Source of the DNA: Ceratodon purpureus
Taxonomy: Eukaryota; Streptophyta; Bryopsida; Pseudoditrichales; Ditrichaceae
Assembly (NCBI GenBank): GCA_014871385.1
Contig: CM026426.1
Span: 53,681,477-53,745,476, forward strand
DNA: 64,000 bases
Reading direction: 5' to 3'
Position 1 is the first letter of the stretch. Every line of letters begins with the position of its first letter. Of this stretch, positions 24,991-37,700 are shown piece by piece. The notes beneath the pieces were generated by a model. The model had not been told where the DNA came from. It worked only from the letters and a program-made list of their open reading frames with translations, and did no database searches. The translations under genes were made by a program, and so were the position numbers.

Positions 24991-25946
24991 ATATTATATC
25001 TCGTGAAAATGGTGAGTAAAATTGGGTAAATTGTGTAGGGCATGTAACCGGTGATGAAAAGTAAGACTGGTGGATGTTGAATGTTGCTATTAGCAAGTCT
25101 AGTATTTCAGTTGGTATTGTATATTGAGCACATTTAAGTGGATCATTTTTGGAATACAATACTTTTATCTTTGATATAGCCACACAATTTCAGTTTCAAA
25201 TGATTGGGTGGATGGCTCAAGGCTGTGGGGGGTATTTTTTGCCTGTTGATACTGTTTCCATAACCATAGTAGTCTAGTTTTTGCGATGGTGATGAGGTGC
25301 CAGCCATTATCTTCGTATATATGTGCGACGTCATGTTGTGTTTGGATAATGTTCGAGTCTGTTTCGATGTCATTTTCTGGATTGCATTCATTAATGGACA
25401 CATGTGCTAGTGGAATAATTGTGGCCGGAGTAACGTATCTTGTATCTTTTTGTTGTTCTATGGAGAAGGGTTTTCTGATGATATTTGAAAAGTGTTTATG
25501 TTGTTTTGTGTAGTATTGAGTAAGTAATTCAGTACTGAGGAGACAAGTGTTGGTATCACTCCAAGGGAAGAGTTCTCTTTGACTTCACCATTTGTTGTAT
25601 GTGTTATTGTTTGGCGTGATCCATTGACATAAATATGTTGTATCTTTATAATTTATTCCGTTCTTGTCTTTGATTTTTCATTGTTTGTGGTTTAGTATTG
25701 TGTGTATGGGGAATTGTCTTGGATATTTAAGCATATTGTTGGGAGGGGGAGGAAGTTCGGGAATAGGAGGGTTTGGACGATGTATTGGAGGAATCGGTTG
25801 TTGTGGTAGAATGTTGTGGTTTAATAATATGTAATCGTTTTTTAGAGTTCTTGGGGGGGAGAAGAATTGGAATCGACATGGTGTTTGGCATCTTTGATGG
25901 CAAGTGGGTTTACAGAATAATTGACTAGCAATATTTAGCGCACTTT

Positions 25947-27800
25947 TTATGAGTTTTGTGGGTTGGAGTGGTATATTTTAAAGTCGTCTGGATTCATTAG
26001 GGTGGTATTGTTAGGCATGGTTATTTGCTCTAATTTTATTATATTATGTAATAGTAGTTTTTGTAGTAATTTGAGAGTAGTTTTGGGGTTTAGGCCATGT
26101 AAATATTGTGCTTCTTGCATCCATGCGGTTTTGAGTGAGGATGGATTTAATAGAAATTTTTTTAATGTACTTTTAAGGTGGACTCCGCCTTCATGTTTAA
26201 GTAAAAACAATGTTCTAGTGATAGGGGATCTCATACAGTCTTGGTATTTAATGTGGGTTATTTCTTCGGAGCCTCCAAATTTTGCAAGTATGAATTGTAT
26301 CAACCCATAGTATATTTTGCCGAGTCTCCCTTTATCATTGAGTGTATTTTGTAATTGTTCTCCAATACAACGTAAGTAGGCGTTTTTTTATGAAAAGGCT
26401 TCCATTCCAAATAGATGAGTTGTGTAGCGATGTTGGATGTGCATTTTGGTAATCTGCATATTGTTTTATGGAGTGTTATGATCTTTTTGCCAAGTTTTCT
26501 AATTGTCGGCATATAATATGGTACTACGTAGAAGCTGTATGCAATTCGAGCACGTATGACTGTATCGGCCATATTAATTTTTTGTTTCATAGTGGCTGAG
26601 CAAGCCACTAGGGCTTGGCATTGTTTAACAACTTTAGCTGTAGTGGTGTTTATTTGTATTTTCCATTTAAGCGATGGTGCGAGATTTATTCCTAGATATG
26701 TATATGGATCGTGTTGGTCTAGAACTTGTAATGGTTGGTTTCTGTAGTCAATGCGCATTTGGAAATTCCAAGGCCCATTACCACCCATTCGCAATATTTG
26801 TCGAATTTATTAAGTCGTGTTTGTAATGAGGCTAGTTTATTAGCAATAGCTGCTAAGTCATCAGCATATGCTGTAGATGAAATTTTTACTTTGGATGTAC
26901 TAAAGGTATATCCATTATCACCTTGTTCTAACGATCTAAGAAGTGGTTCCAAGAATATTATAAATAGATATGGGCTAAGAGCATCTCCTTGTATTGTTCC
27001 TCTTTGGATGGGGATAGGTAGAGTTTTACTAAAGTGTTCTCCAGAATATATAGTAGATGATTGCAAATATATGTTTCCTATTAGGTTTATGGCATCGGTT
27101 GGATATCCAAGATCTTTCATTATGGCTAAAAGTCTTGCATGATCAATGGAGCCGAATGCATTTTTGAAGTCAATGTAGAGGACATAAATATCTTAGTTTG
27201 TAAATCTGGCATCTTCTAATGCTGCAATGAGTAGTTGAAGTTGTCAAAATGTTCCTCTTTCTGCTCGGAATCCTTCTTGGCTATCGTAAAGAATTTGATG
27301 TCTTTCACCGTAAGCGGAAAGGATGGATATTAATGTGCTAGTATAGAGTTTGTATATGGTATTTGCTAAAGCGATAGGCCTATGGTTCGTAAGTTGTGAT
27401 GGGTCGCCTTTTTTATATAATAAGACAGTTAGACTGGTTTTCTGTGTAGCCAGTATTTGTTTTTGTTTGTAGCAGTGTTTGAAAAATAGAAATAGTAGTT
27501 TGTGGAATCGTGGAGGCATATTTTTCAGAATAGAGTTAGGTATTTTGTCTGGGCTTGGGGCTTTGTTATTTCCTAGATTTTTGAGGCATAAATCGTAAGT
27601 TTCTTGGTCAAAATATGTGTATAAGGGGATTTGTGGGTCCCCGCGTTGATCAATTGTGAATCCATCCAAGTCATGCCATGGGTATTGCCTAACACTGCAT
27701 GTGCATAGAGGAGGGTGTGTAGTTTGATGGTGACATGTGGGGACTGTTGGCCGGTTACTAATAGACTGTTGAATGTATATTTCTCTGGCAAAATCTTCAA
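25947..27800 (-). pseudogene. LINE reverse transcriptase domain (broken)
   Basis: Ordered RT motifs are spread over at least four frames: NNKAPSPDKIPNSILK and LLYKKGDPSQLTNHRPIALA (27,244-27,669), then QEGFRAERGT, YIDFKNAFGSIDH (about 27,150-27,190), QRGTIQGDALSPYLF, the catalytic box TAYADDLAAI (YADD at 26,857-26,868), and a thumb/connection region (26,300-26,794). The catalytic aspartates are present. Frameshifts and stops separate the pieces, so no functional polymerase is made. Confidence 0.92.
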
Positions 27801-28195
27801 GGCTAGTTAGTATGTTATTTTGTTTATCTATTATAGAGTCTAGAGGCGAGGTTTTAGAGTTTTTGAAGACTTTTCTGTTTACTTTTTTGGAGCATTTTTT
27901 TTAAAGTTGTCGGTATTTTGATACAGCTTTGCAAATACAACCTTTAGTGTATTTTGTGGTTATTTTCCTGGCTTCTTTGTTGGCATTTTTTGCAATAGTA
28001 GCTATGACATCAATCCATTCGTTCGGTATAGGGTCTGTTACTGGTGGATGTGGAATTTGTACATATTGGTGGATATGTATTTCATTTAAAATGGGATGTG
28101 TTTGCCATTGTAGATTGTTTTTGCGATGTATACACTAGTGGAAACGTTGGTCAGGAAGACCAGAGTTTACACCCTCGAGTACACTGCTGTGCGGT

Positions 28196-28567
28196 GTATA
28201 CACCCGGCTGTAGTGCTACAGGGGTCCTGGTGTAACCCGCCATTTCCAGCGCGGACCGTGTGTCAGGAACAGTAACTTCCACTTTGCAAGTTGGCAGGCT
28301 TAAATTATGGTTGGATTGCTTTCCGTGCGTTGGGACGGTGTTCGGATGGAAGGGTTCTTGTTTCGTTTTACGGTGTACTGTTCACTAGTTTTACTATAAC
28401 TCCTGGAACTTCACATGTGACACGTGTTTGGTTCTGGGTCACAGTTCCTGGTGGCACATACCCGGCTCTTTCCAGGGTGATATCTTATAGTAACCTGACT
28501 AGGAAGTACCCGGATCTATATACCCGGCATGATCTGGACCTGTATACCCCCGAGACAGTTACCCGGG
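28196..28567. repeat. Left subterminal motif cluster of the CACTA element
   Basis: TATACCCGG and close variants occur at about 28,196-28,206 (tatacacccgg), 28,457-28,465, 28,506-28,513, 28,519-28,527, 28,543-28,551 and 28,559-28,567. In En/Spm, TNPA binds short repeated subterminal motifs; the same role here is inference. Similar motifs occur at 39,494-39,502, 39,513-39,521 and 41,911-41,919. Confidence 0.55.
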
Positions 28568-29192
28568 ACGAAGATATCATGCAAATATACATCTGGGTAG
28601 CGACATGAGGGGTCCGAGAGGATTTAGGGTTATTAAAAGAAAAATAGGGTTTTGTGCACAGGGGATGTTTGGATGGGTTTATGCTTATGGGGTAATCGTG
28701 AGAGAGAGTGATTAGCGTGTGGGGTAATTGGTGTGTATTGACAATCAATCGGTATGGGTTTGCATACTTCAGGGTCGAAATGGGCTTGCTTGGTTTTGGA
28801 ATCGAACGATATGGGTTTGGATGGATCAGGGACGTTGTGGGATTACTTCAACTTGGAAGCGATCGATATGGGTTTCTGTGAAACGGGAATAGAATCCAGG
28901 GTGTTTTCCGTCAATCCTCGCAGCGAACGAAATGGGATGCTGTAAAGCCAAAGGATATGGGACATCGTAAAACCAATGAAAAGTATATCGTGAATCCTAA
29001 CGATGTGGGTTTGCGTGATATCCTGATTGATAATGAGGACAAATTCAAAAGAATTTCAGAGTACACAATAATGCCATGTGCAACGTCTGGATTGTATATT
29101 ACTCCTCTGTTCGGAGCAGGTTATGTGCACCAATTGGGCATGATTATACATTGATGAGGTGCATGGACATTCCCGCATTGCATCGGAATACA

Positions 29193-32100
29193 TCAAGGCT
29201 TGTTTGAAACAAGGTGCCTAGAGGACCACATGATACTACGGTGGCGCCCTTGGAATGGCGGGAGGGCACTCTCTAGAACTGAGCATCCTACTTCTGGCTC
29301 GGGAAACAAAAGGGGTACAGAGTGTTTGAAAATTCGCTGGACCTGAATCCACTGATGGCCCTCGGAACATTGGGCGCCAAGTTTGTTAGACTTCGTGCGC
29401 CATGCCACTCCAGCCTTGCCCTGGGCAACAACAACAAGAGGGAATTGATCGTGCACCAGTTTACCAACCGATATCGGATCGCACCGTTCCTCTCTTGGTA
29501 GTATAGGATGGGGAGGTACTTTAGTGCAGGCAGCGGTGGTCTTTCCCTTCTTCCGGGCTCGAGTCTGAACCGCCACAGTTGTCGGCTGAGGGGTGCGGCG
29601 AGGTGGAAGGGCTTCGAAATCACTTTCGTGACTTTCCCAATCTTCTGCTTGCGGTAGATAAATCTGCATCATTCTGTCAGGGCCAGGGATCAACGGAGGC
29701 TCTGGCGATAGGTCTGTCGGGGCTGCCCCTGCTGCAATGTTGACGGTCGGTGTTCCGTCTTCGTTGCATTCGTTATCTGAGCCTCTAAGTACCGGCGGCG
29801 ACAATGTCTCCTCTTGAGCGCCTTGTTGCGGGATTAATACGTCCTCTGTGCCCGCAGAGTGGCTTCGTTTAATCACAGAGGAATGGCACACTATCTCCGG
29901 CTGAGGTCCGGGAATTGGAGTTTCAGTACATGGTGGTTTAGGGTTCTCAAGAGTTTGTGTGATTGCTGAGTCAGGGGAGAGGAGGACGGTTTTACCGCTT
30001 CAGGCCGGGGATTCTGGATCCAAGCCCCCTACCCAGTTAACAGTTAAAAAATGACAGAATGCAATCCAGACAATGCAGTTGTGAAAGATGGTTATGAGGG
30101 AAATGTTCTCACCTGATTGCCGTGGTGAGACATCCTCCACTGCTACGACGTGATGGACAACGTTCCGAGGCTCTCGGCTTGCGGCTGAGGTTTTTTTAAT
30201 CATCGCAATTAATTCAATCATCGCGGTCCTCGTGTTGCTCACATCTGCTTGAATGAAATCCAAGCGAGATTCCATGGCTACTTTTGAGTCCTCGCAGCCC
30301 AACAATCTGGACTCGAGTAACTCAAGTCGCGCTCTTTCATTGTCCCGTAGCGATCCATAGTTCGACTGATCGTAAGCTGAGTAGCTGTCGTAGTTTGACT
30401 TACTACTGCGAAGGTTTTTATTGTAACCATCTGATATACCTCGCTGCAATCAAACGGAGATCAGATAAGATGAGGAGTAGGAATTAACTCTGCGAAGCAA
30501 GATGAAATTGAAATATGTGGGGAGCATGGACATACGTGGGATACGTGGTACATGGCCATGGACGGGTTTGAGGTTTCCGCCATAGACCCGGTTAGATATG
30601 GAGGGGCGAGTTGCGTGTCCACGTCCATCATCGAATCGTGACCGAGAGGTACAGAGGGCTCCGATCCAGCAGTGTCAAAACTATTGAAGGGCATCTGTGT
30701 GCTGAATGTAACCGCGTCATAATCCTGCGTAAGAACCCGGCATCAATTTTATAACTATAGTTATTAATAATATGGCATTGTGAATTATGCAGGATATGCG
30801 ACATCGGAATGAAGGGTGAGGAGAGAAGGGGATCGAACAACACTTACTGGACTGCCGAGTCTGTCGGGGTCATAACGGCCAGGGTACTCCGAGAAATCGA
30901 GAGGGTCATCGTCCCACCTGCTACGCTTTTGATCGGGTGAGTCGTCGCTGTAGGGTAGGCTGGCGCTCGATGTTGCACCTACTCGCGCACGTTTCTCCTT
31001 CATGACCTCGGATTCTTTTTTACCAACACCACTCTTCCAATATTTGTCAAGCATCGCAAATGCTTGTTCTGGACAGTCTTCATGTTATTGATGACCATTC
31101 TCTGTCCAAAACTTTTTCCATTTCAATCTGTCGTTGCTGATGAAACCCGCAACGTACTCCTCGAGAACGTCTTGACGCACAGGCACGTCAAAGCTAAACA
31201 TATCATCCAGCTCACGCCGTATGGTATCTAAACTCCACTTCCAGGATACATGATGTTTCTTGTGCTCCCTGATCGACCAATCAAGGGTTCGTTTGACAAT
31301 TGCGCGAACGGCTCGATGCCATTTTGTTCGCTGCCCAATAATTTCGCCAGATGGAGTAGTTGGAATGGGAAACTTACCTTGTCTGCCCGATGCATGCGCA
31401 GCTCGCATCTCTTTGTAGCCGATCTGGTGAAGTTGTCGATGCTAGCGACGTGCAGCATTGTTTGCTTCGCATTGGGTTGCACACGGCGATGGTCTTGTGC
31501 GCTGTATCCCGAGACCTTGTGCTACAACGACGGCAGTGCATGATGGCCTAGCAGCTGCTGCTGCAGCGGGTGAGCTTGTGCGGGGGAGAGGTTCAGAGTT
31601 GCAGTGACGTCCAGTTCCTGCATTAGCCACTGGCCTGGTAGACGGACCCGGCACAGACACTGTCGACATCGGTGTATAGGCAGCCCTCGGCCAAATGGGG
31701 ATCATCCGCGACCCCTGCCCAGCCGGATCGACGTGAATGGAGCCAGGCAGGACCATATACGGGGCCCTCCCACGGATGTCCGTGTAGGGCATCACTCGAG
31801 GTGTTCCATTACCGACACTATGGGGTGACGCGCCCATTGGTGGAGGCTGCTCAAGGCATTAAGAACAAGGAGTTATGATCGGCAAATGAAGATCCAGGTC
31901 ATATTGCTCAAGTGCATCCAGCTGGAAAATGGAACGCGTAGAGTGAATGCAATATTGTAAGATGCAACAGAGATAGTGGAATTCTAAGGAGAACTGAAGT
32001 CTGCTTGCGCATATGCATGGATGGCTAAGGAGGAATTAGTTGCAATCAGAGATGGTAAGGGGACTCACCTGACTCGTGCGGGACACCGGGAGGCGATTGA

Positions 32101-32338
32101 AGTGTGATGGAGATCCAGCGTTCTGTCTTCTGAACATGTTGGATGAGACAGAAGACAGGCTCTTCTGAGAGCGTACTTCGAGTGTGAGGTAGTGAGTGAA
32201 CGATGTTAGAATGCGCTGTCTACGTGTGGAGGCCATGTGGTAAATACCTGGCCCGGGATTCGAATCGCCTGTCTCGCTACCGGCGTCTAGGTCATCCATG
32301 ATCGGCGTACGTGGATCAAGATCTACAGATGGCCACAT
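29193..32338 (-). CDS. TNPA/Transposase_24-like protein of the CACTA element (multi-exon)
   Basis: Probable DNA-binding partner of the transposase. Exon-like pieces on the - strand run in order. An acidic N-terminus begins at 32,338 (MWPSVDLDPRTPIMDDLDAG). A Pro/Gly/Ala-rich segment covers 31,442-31,837. The core at 31,085-31,408 has RTKWHRAVRAIVKRTLDWSI, RRELDDMFSFDVPVR and a KWKKFWTENG end, resembling Ptta/En/Spm Transposase_24. A basic helix follows at 30,850-31,054 (LDKYWKSGVGKKESEVMKEK). A coiled coil covers 30,100-30,449 (RARLELLESRLL), and a C-terminal domain lies at 29,193-29,891. GT/AG sites at several borders support splicing, but exact exons are uncertain. A second gene with the same order lies at 46.87-50.45 kb. 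It is transcribed away from the TNP2 gene. Confidence 0.7.
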
Positions 32339-33393
32339 CGCGGCGCCTCCACTCGTTACTGAAGCAGTTCCATACCTAGTGCTCGAATGCCGTCTAATCC
32401 GCGAATGCCGAAACTGTTAGGTATCCAACTCATAGTAAAGCCCGACGTTAGTTCGGAGCAATCGTCGTGGCAACCGCCTTTGGATGCACCGGAATGTGCT
32501 GAAATTCAAGCGTCTCGCGAAAGTACCTACACATCTGTCTGTGAGTAAAGTCTGGAGGATGCAACATCCCCGGATGCCACGACGGGAGAAATAGGGTTCA
32601 CATGTTGGTGCACGCAGGGAGGAAGCACAGAAGTGGACGATGGGAGTGGAGACCACGAAGAGAGAAAAACTATGTTCTACAACTGTCTTCGCAGACGTGA
32701 TTGCATACTCCGATGTGGTTTTCAGGTAGGTTGCTGATTCCATTTTTAGTAATTTATTAATCGTTTTGTGCGGGCATCACGGTTTGGTACTGAGGATACG
32801 GTTATTATTATATACCGTGAATCGTATGTCTCTTCTGTGCACTTGGACGCGGTACCGTTGTACATGTATGAAGGAATATTCGTTTATTGACAGTTAGCAG
32901 TGCACGTACAGGAGATTAAAGAACACGGAATCAAAATTTTTTAAGTGAAGAAAGAGAACATCGATGGAGAGGACGACGTCCTCGAATGTCATCAGATCTA
33001 ACAAGCGCTGAAAACTTAGAATGCTCACATTCAGGGGACTACAGAAGACTGTGACGCCAACATTAGTGTCTCCCTGCTGCAGTCCTACGATCACCTTATA
33101 CGAAGGAGCACAATGAGACGTGCCGTTATTACAAAATGAGAGGGAAGCGAAGATGCCGATGACACAAAAGAGATGGTGGACACTGGGTATGCAGAGGTAG
33201 TTCACGCGTTCAGAGTGCCTCGTCCAGCTGAAGAGTCCGCGGCCGTGACGCTTCAATGCCTGTGGAGGAGTCCGACGAGAGACAACAAAATGTGGTTTAG
33301 GGTTTAGGGGTTTAGGGTGCCCTATCTCTAACGTGTTCGACTGAATGCTTGACTGCTGTTGCCGCACAAACCACGACGTGCGGTTCCGCTGGT
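32339..33393 (-). other. 5' region of the TNPA-like gene
   Basis: Lies between the minus-strand TATA box and the first confident exon. It contains open stretches starting at 33,367 (157 codons) and 32,743 (108 codons). Neither shows a domain; they may be 5' UTR or poorly conserved 5' exons. Confidence 0.35.
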
Positions 33394-33400
33394 TTATATA
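33394..33400 (-). promoter_or_regulatory. TATA box, minus strand (TNPA-like gene)
   Basis: TATATAA on the - strand in GC-richer context, about 27-35 bp upstream of the first open stretch at 33,367. It forms a divergent pair with the plus-strand box at 33,705. Confidence 0.55.
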
Positions 33401-33704
33401 ACCTTCTCTCTACGTAGGGGTCCACAACTTCGTACAATCTACGTGCAGTATGCGAGAGATTACGAAGCATTATTCATACTGGAAGGAGCCAGTGAGAGCA
33501 CGGCACGTGGGATGCGATGGCTAATCTTTGAGTCCGGGCGCACGTCTTCGTCGCTGCCCCTGCTAGATTTTTGCGCTGATGCTCCTTGCCAAAATAAGTC
33601 CCCCAAGTTGGATGTGATTCAAAATGGCTTAGGTGGGGAATTAAAAAATTCGATAATCTGGCTCAAGACGAAGCTTTAATAACGCATATTGGAGCCGTTT
33701 TCCC

Positions 33705-33713
33705 TATATAAGG
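33705..33713 (+). promoter_or_regulatory. TATA box, plus strand (TNP2 transposase gene)
   Basis: TATATAAGG, about 1.06 kb upstream of the likely start codon at 34,767. The distance implies a long leader or a 5' UTR intron. It lies about 305 bp from the opposing TATA box. Confidence 0.5.
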
Positions 33714-34766
33714 AGAGATCCGCTCAGAATTTTCCTTTAAAGGATGCGGGTGATCCTCTTTTCTTGCTGGATCTGTGAGAGGTATCTGTTGACTACACGG
33801 CTGAACTTAGTTCAGCCGGTTGAGTACACGGGAGAGAGTATTGCACCTTTTCAGTAATGTAGATTGTCCCTATCTGAATAGCAAACGCACAAGCACTTCG
33901 TGGCTCACTGTCCCAGATCACAAGTGTTATCATGTATTGATGCGGCGCTGGTATTTTAAGACGATGTGTCAGGACTCTCTAAGGTGATTACGAGGCAGCG
34001 TTCTTCTGAGACTCACGCAACCGTTCCCGAACTAGAGAGCTAAGCTGCCAGGATTGTCATATCTCTCTTGTTTCCGCGAGCCTGGACTGACACTTTGCAG
34101 GAGGCGGTTATGTGGGGGCGCCGTGAGCGACACATTGGAAGAAGAGCGCTAGATTGGTAAAGGTACGGTGGCTTCTCTCACCTAGTCGTGCAGTCCATGA
34201 TATATATGTGAGAACTCTGAGCCGATTGCAATATTGTCGGCAGACATGTGGAAACTTTCAATCATCCCTTCCGATGATGATCTTGATACAACGCCTGTTC
34301 TGTTGCGGAACGTTGTTGTTGTACCCCCGTCAATCCAGTCTCGTCTCTTTTTTTTTTTTTGCGCCATACATCTCAAGGCTAGGATAGTAGTCTGGAATGA
34401 AACAGCACTCTCACCCCCTTATCGCTCGCGTTTCCCCACACTGACCATCGCTTCACTCCATCATGTCACATCTCCATTCCCTTTTTTTTTTACTTTGGAA
34501 TAGTGTATATTCATTCCAGTTCTACATTGTCTGTGTTTAGAGGTATTGCGTTTTTTTTATTTGACAAGCCGCTCAGGCCTGTCCACCAATTGAGATGTTG
34601 GCTGGATTGTTCGGAACGAGTACATTGGATCTGAGGACCATGTCCTGTATTCGCTGTTATGCATATTCTGTTTTTGATGTAGGCTTCATTTACTTTTGAT
34701 CTGCATGGGCTCGGGAGTCATGAAGATGCGAAAGTCGATCATGTTACTAAACCCGACACGTCAAAT

Positions 34767-37700
34767 ATGCGCCATAGGTTTGCCATGGGCGAGGAAATTG
34801 CCGCGCGGATGCGGCTTCCCTTACACGACCCGGAGCGCATTAAAGCAAGGGACGCCAAAGTGCTGGCACGGGAAGAAATTGTGCACAATAGAGACGGAGT
34901 GAACTCAGTCCGATGCCCATGCAATATATGCATAGGAGAAGTGCATAGCAAACGAAGAAGGGAAATGGTCAGAGTTCACCTTCACGAAGTGGGACGCTCT
35001 CTGTTTTTGCGCGGGCGAACCAAGGTCAGCATGGACAACCTTTCATCAGCTGAAGTTCACGCTACCTTCATTGGTCTCATGTTCTCACTCGACGGTGGAT
35101 GTTTATCTCACAATTGCCGTGAGTGACTTGCAGGGATGGGACGGAGAGGAGGACTCCTCAGATGACGAATGGGACGAAGAAGTGATCGCCGATTATGGTG
35201 TTCGGGGAAGAGGTCGACTATTTGCAGCAGCATTACAGATGGATGAAGGACTGGACACCCTGGGGATCGTCCATTTTGCCTTGAATCATTACGACCTTCT
35301 AACGACGCAAGAGGCAATGGCTATTGGGTCAGAACAGGACTCTGACGACGCTGGGGATTCCGAAAATGCAGAGGACTCCCAAGGTCATCGAGACTCTGAT
35401 GGTGCTCCAGCACAGGAATTCTATCATAATTTGTGGTCAGAACCCGACAGTGAAATCCCTGCGCCACATATGGAAGAGCCTCTCTATGATTTCATGCCCA
35501 ATGAAGACGAGGTCGAGGAAAATCAGTATCCACAAGATTTTGAAGGTGTCGGTGATGTTGAGCATAACCTGGTGGATGATGACTTAAATGCGATGGACGA
35601 TGATACCAGGCCACCATTGACAGCGGAAGAAGCCCTCTTAGAAGACAGTGCTCGCACTCTATTGTTCGCCGGAGCGTCCCTGTCTAGTCTCGGTGCGACT
35701 CTCATATTGCTCAACCTCTGCAGAACGCACGGGACATCGAATGCATTCATTTCTGACTTATTCAGAATCCTAGCTTGCAGTATCTTACCGCAGATCAATA
35801 CTCTTCCCAAATCAGAGTATGTAGCCTCAAAGAAATTGAAAATGATGGGATTGGCTTACAACGCTATACATTGCTGTCCTAACAATTGTATGTTGTTTAG
35901 AGGAGAGGCGGACATGAATCTCGACAATTGCAGAAAATGCGCAGCTCCTCGATACAAGAATGTCGGCGAATCCAGGGTGCCTATGAAAGTCTTGTGGCAC
36001 TTCCCCCTAATCCCTCGACTCCAGCATCTATACCAAACTCCGATTCAAGCTGGGTTACAAACGTATCATTGGCTTAAACGGAGTATTGATGGTCTGCAGA
36101 GAATGGCGTCAGACTCTCGTCAGTGGAAACTAATGGACAACACCTATCCGGATTTTGCAGAGGAGCATCGAAACGTCCGTCTAGGACTAGCCACAGATGG
36201 CGTGAACCCATTTTCCATAAAGAGGTCAACGTGGTCGACATGGCCAATTTTGTTACTAAATTATAACATAGCACCGTGGTTGTCCACGAAAAAGCATTTT
36301 ATTATGCAGGCTCTCCTCCTTCCTGGGCCCTAGTCAGTTACCAGCTCAAACTTCGACATTTTCTTTGAACCGTTGTTGGAGGAGCTGCTGGAATTATGGA
36401 ACGTCGGTGTCCTCACCTCGGATGCCGCTGCCTACATGGAATCCGAATGGTTCACATTGCGCGCGATAGTCCTCTGGACTATACACGACTTCCCGGCCCT
36501 GGGCATTGTATCAGGTTGTGTGACAAAAGGCTATATGGGTTGCCCCGTTTGTGGTCCTGGGAATTGCAGTCGCAGGTCAAGAGTATTGAACAAGAACGTC
36601 TGGGATGATCAGCACCGGAAGTGGCTCCGGTCTGATCATCAATGGCGCTCAAATGTGGCTGACTTTAACGGGAGGGCGGAGCACGGAACTTCTCCACAGA
36701 GAATAAGTGCAGATGAACACGTCTTCTACGGACGACTGCGAGAGACCTTCATATACAATGGCGCGAGTCCTAAATCCGAGGACCCGGCACGACAGTATGG
36801 AATAAACAGAGTGTCGGCTTTTCGGAGATTGCCTTATTGGTCGGTAAGATACAACTCAGTCTGTATTCGGATTCACCTATGAACTGATGTAATGCAGCGG
36901 TCACCATGGTAGCGTCTGTTTTTTTTCATATATATTCCCTTTCTGACTTAGTTTAAGTGATTGGGAGAAACTCAAGATTCGGCACACCCTCGACGTCATG
37001 CACGTCAAGAGGAACCTATCGGCCAACATTCTTGGCTTCCTTTTTGGTGAAAAAGACACCCCAGCCATGCGTAAGGATATGGAGGATGCGGAGGCAGAGC
37101 GTACTCTACAGCGATGGCGACAGTACTGGTTGAGGAGAAGTTCCGATTCTGATGTCTATGTGCAACCACGAGCCCCTTATGTGTTCACAGAAGAAGAGAG
37201 GCGGCACTTCTTGCGACTCATAGCTTCAACCCCCGTGCCATCAGGATACAGTGCAACGCTCCGGAAACACGTGGGAGAAGGGAGGTTGACGGCCTTAAAA
37301 AGCCACGATCACCACATTATTTTGCAACAAATTATGCCAGCAGCTGTGAGAAACCTATTGGACCCTGGCCCTCGCAATGCAATCATTCGAATCGGCCATG
37401 CATTTCAAAGAATCTGCGCCAAAACTATAAATTCGGAGGAATTAGATGACATGCAAGAGTGCGTGGCAGAGGCACTATGCATGCTCGAGGTGTGGTTCCC
37501 ACTTGGATTTTGGGACATCATGGCTCACCTCCCCATTCATCTGGTAGAGGAGATTTATTGGTGCGGACCACTTACTGCACGATGGTGTTACCCCGTCGAG
37601 AGGTACATGGGGACTTTGACCGGTTATGTTCGTGACCGATCCCGACCAGAGGCGAGTATGGCTGCTGGTTACGCCGTTGACGAGGCCCTCGGTTTTGTCA

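Larger units (their letters stand above)
22903..28132 (-). mobile_element. LINE, 3' portion (RT, RNase H, C-terminal nuclease candidate)
   Basis: Non-LTR retrotransposon on the - strand. This part carries the reverse transcriptase, an RNase H and a Cys/His plus restriction-like C-terminal region, followed by a short AT-rich 3' UTR (22,903-22,965). It is continuous with 42,280-44,050. A CACTA transposon sits between the two, and removing that insert and one ATA joins the LINE halves exactly. The full element is about 7 kb. The reverse transcriptase region is split over several frames, so the copy is dead, although the last 674 codons are still open. Confidence 0.93.

Noticed and set aside
26735-27142. 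Plus-strand frames inside the LINE (also 23,018-23,332 and 25,963-26,310)
   Set aside because: Mirror frames of the minus-strand reverse transcriptase and RNase H region.
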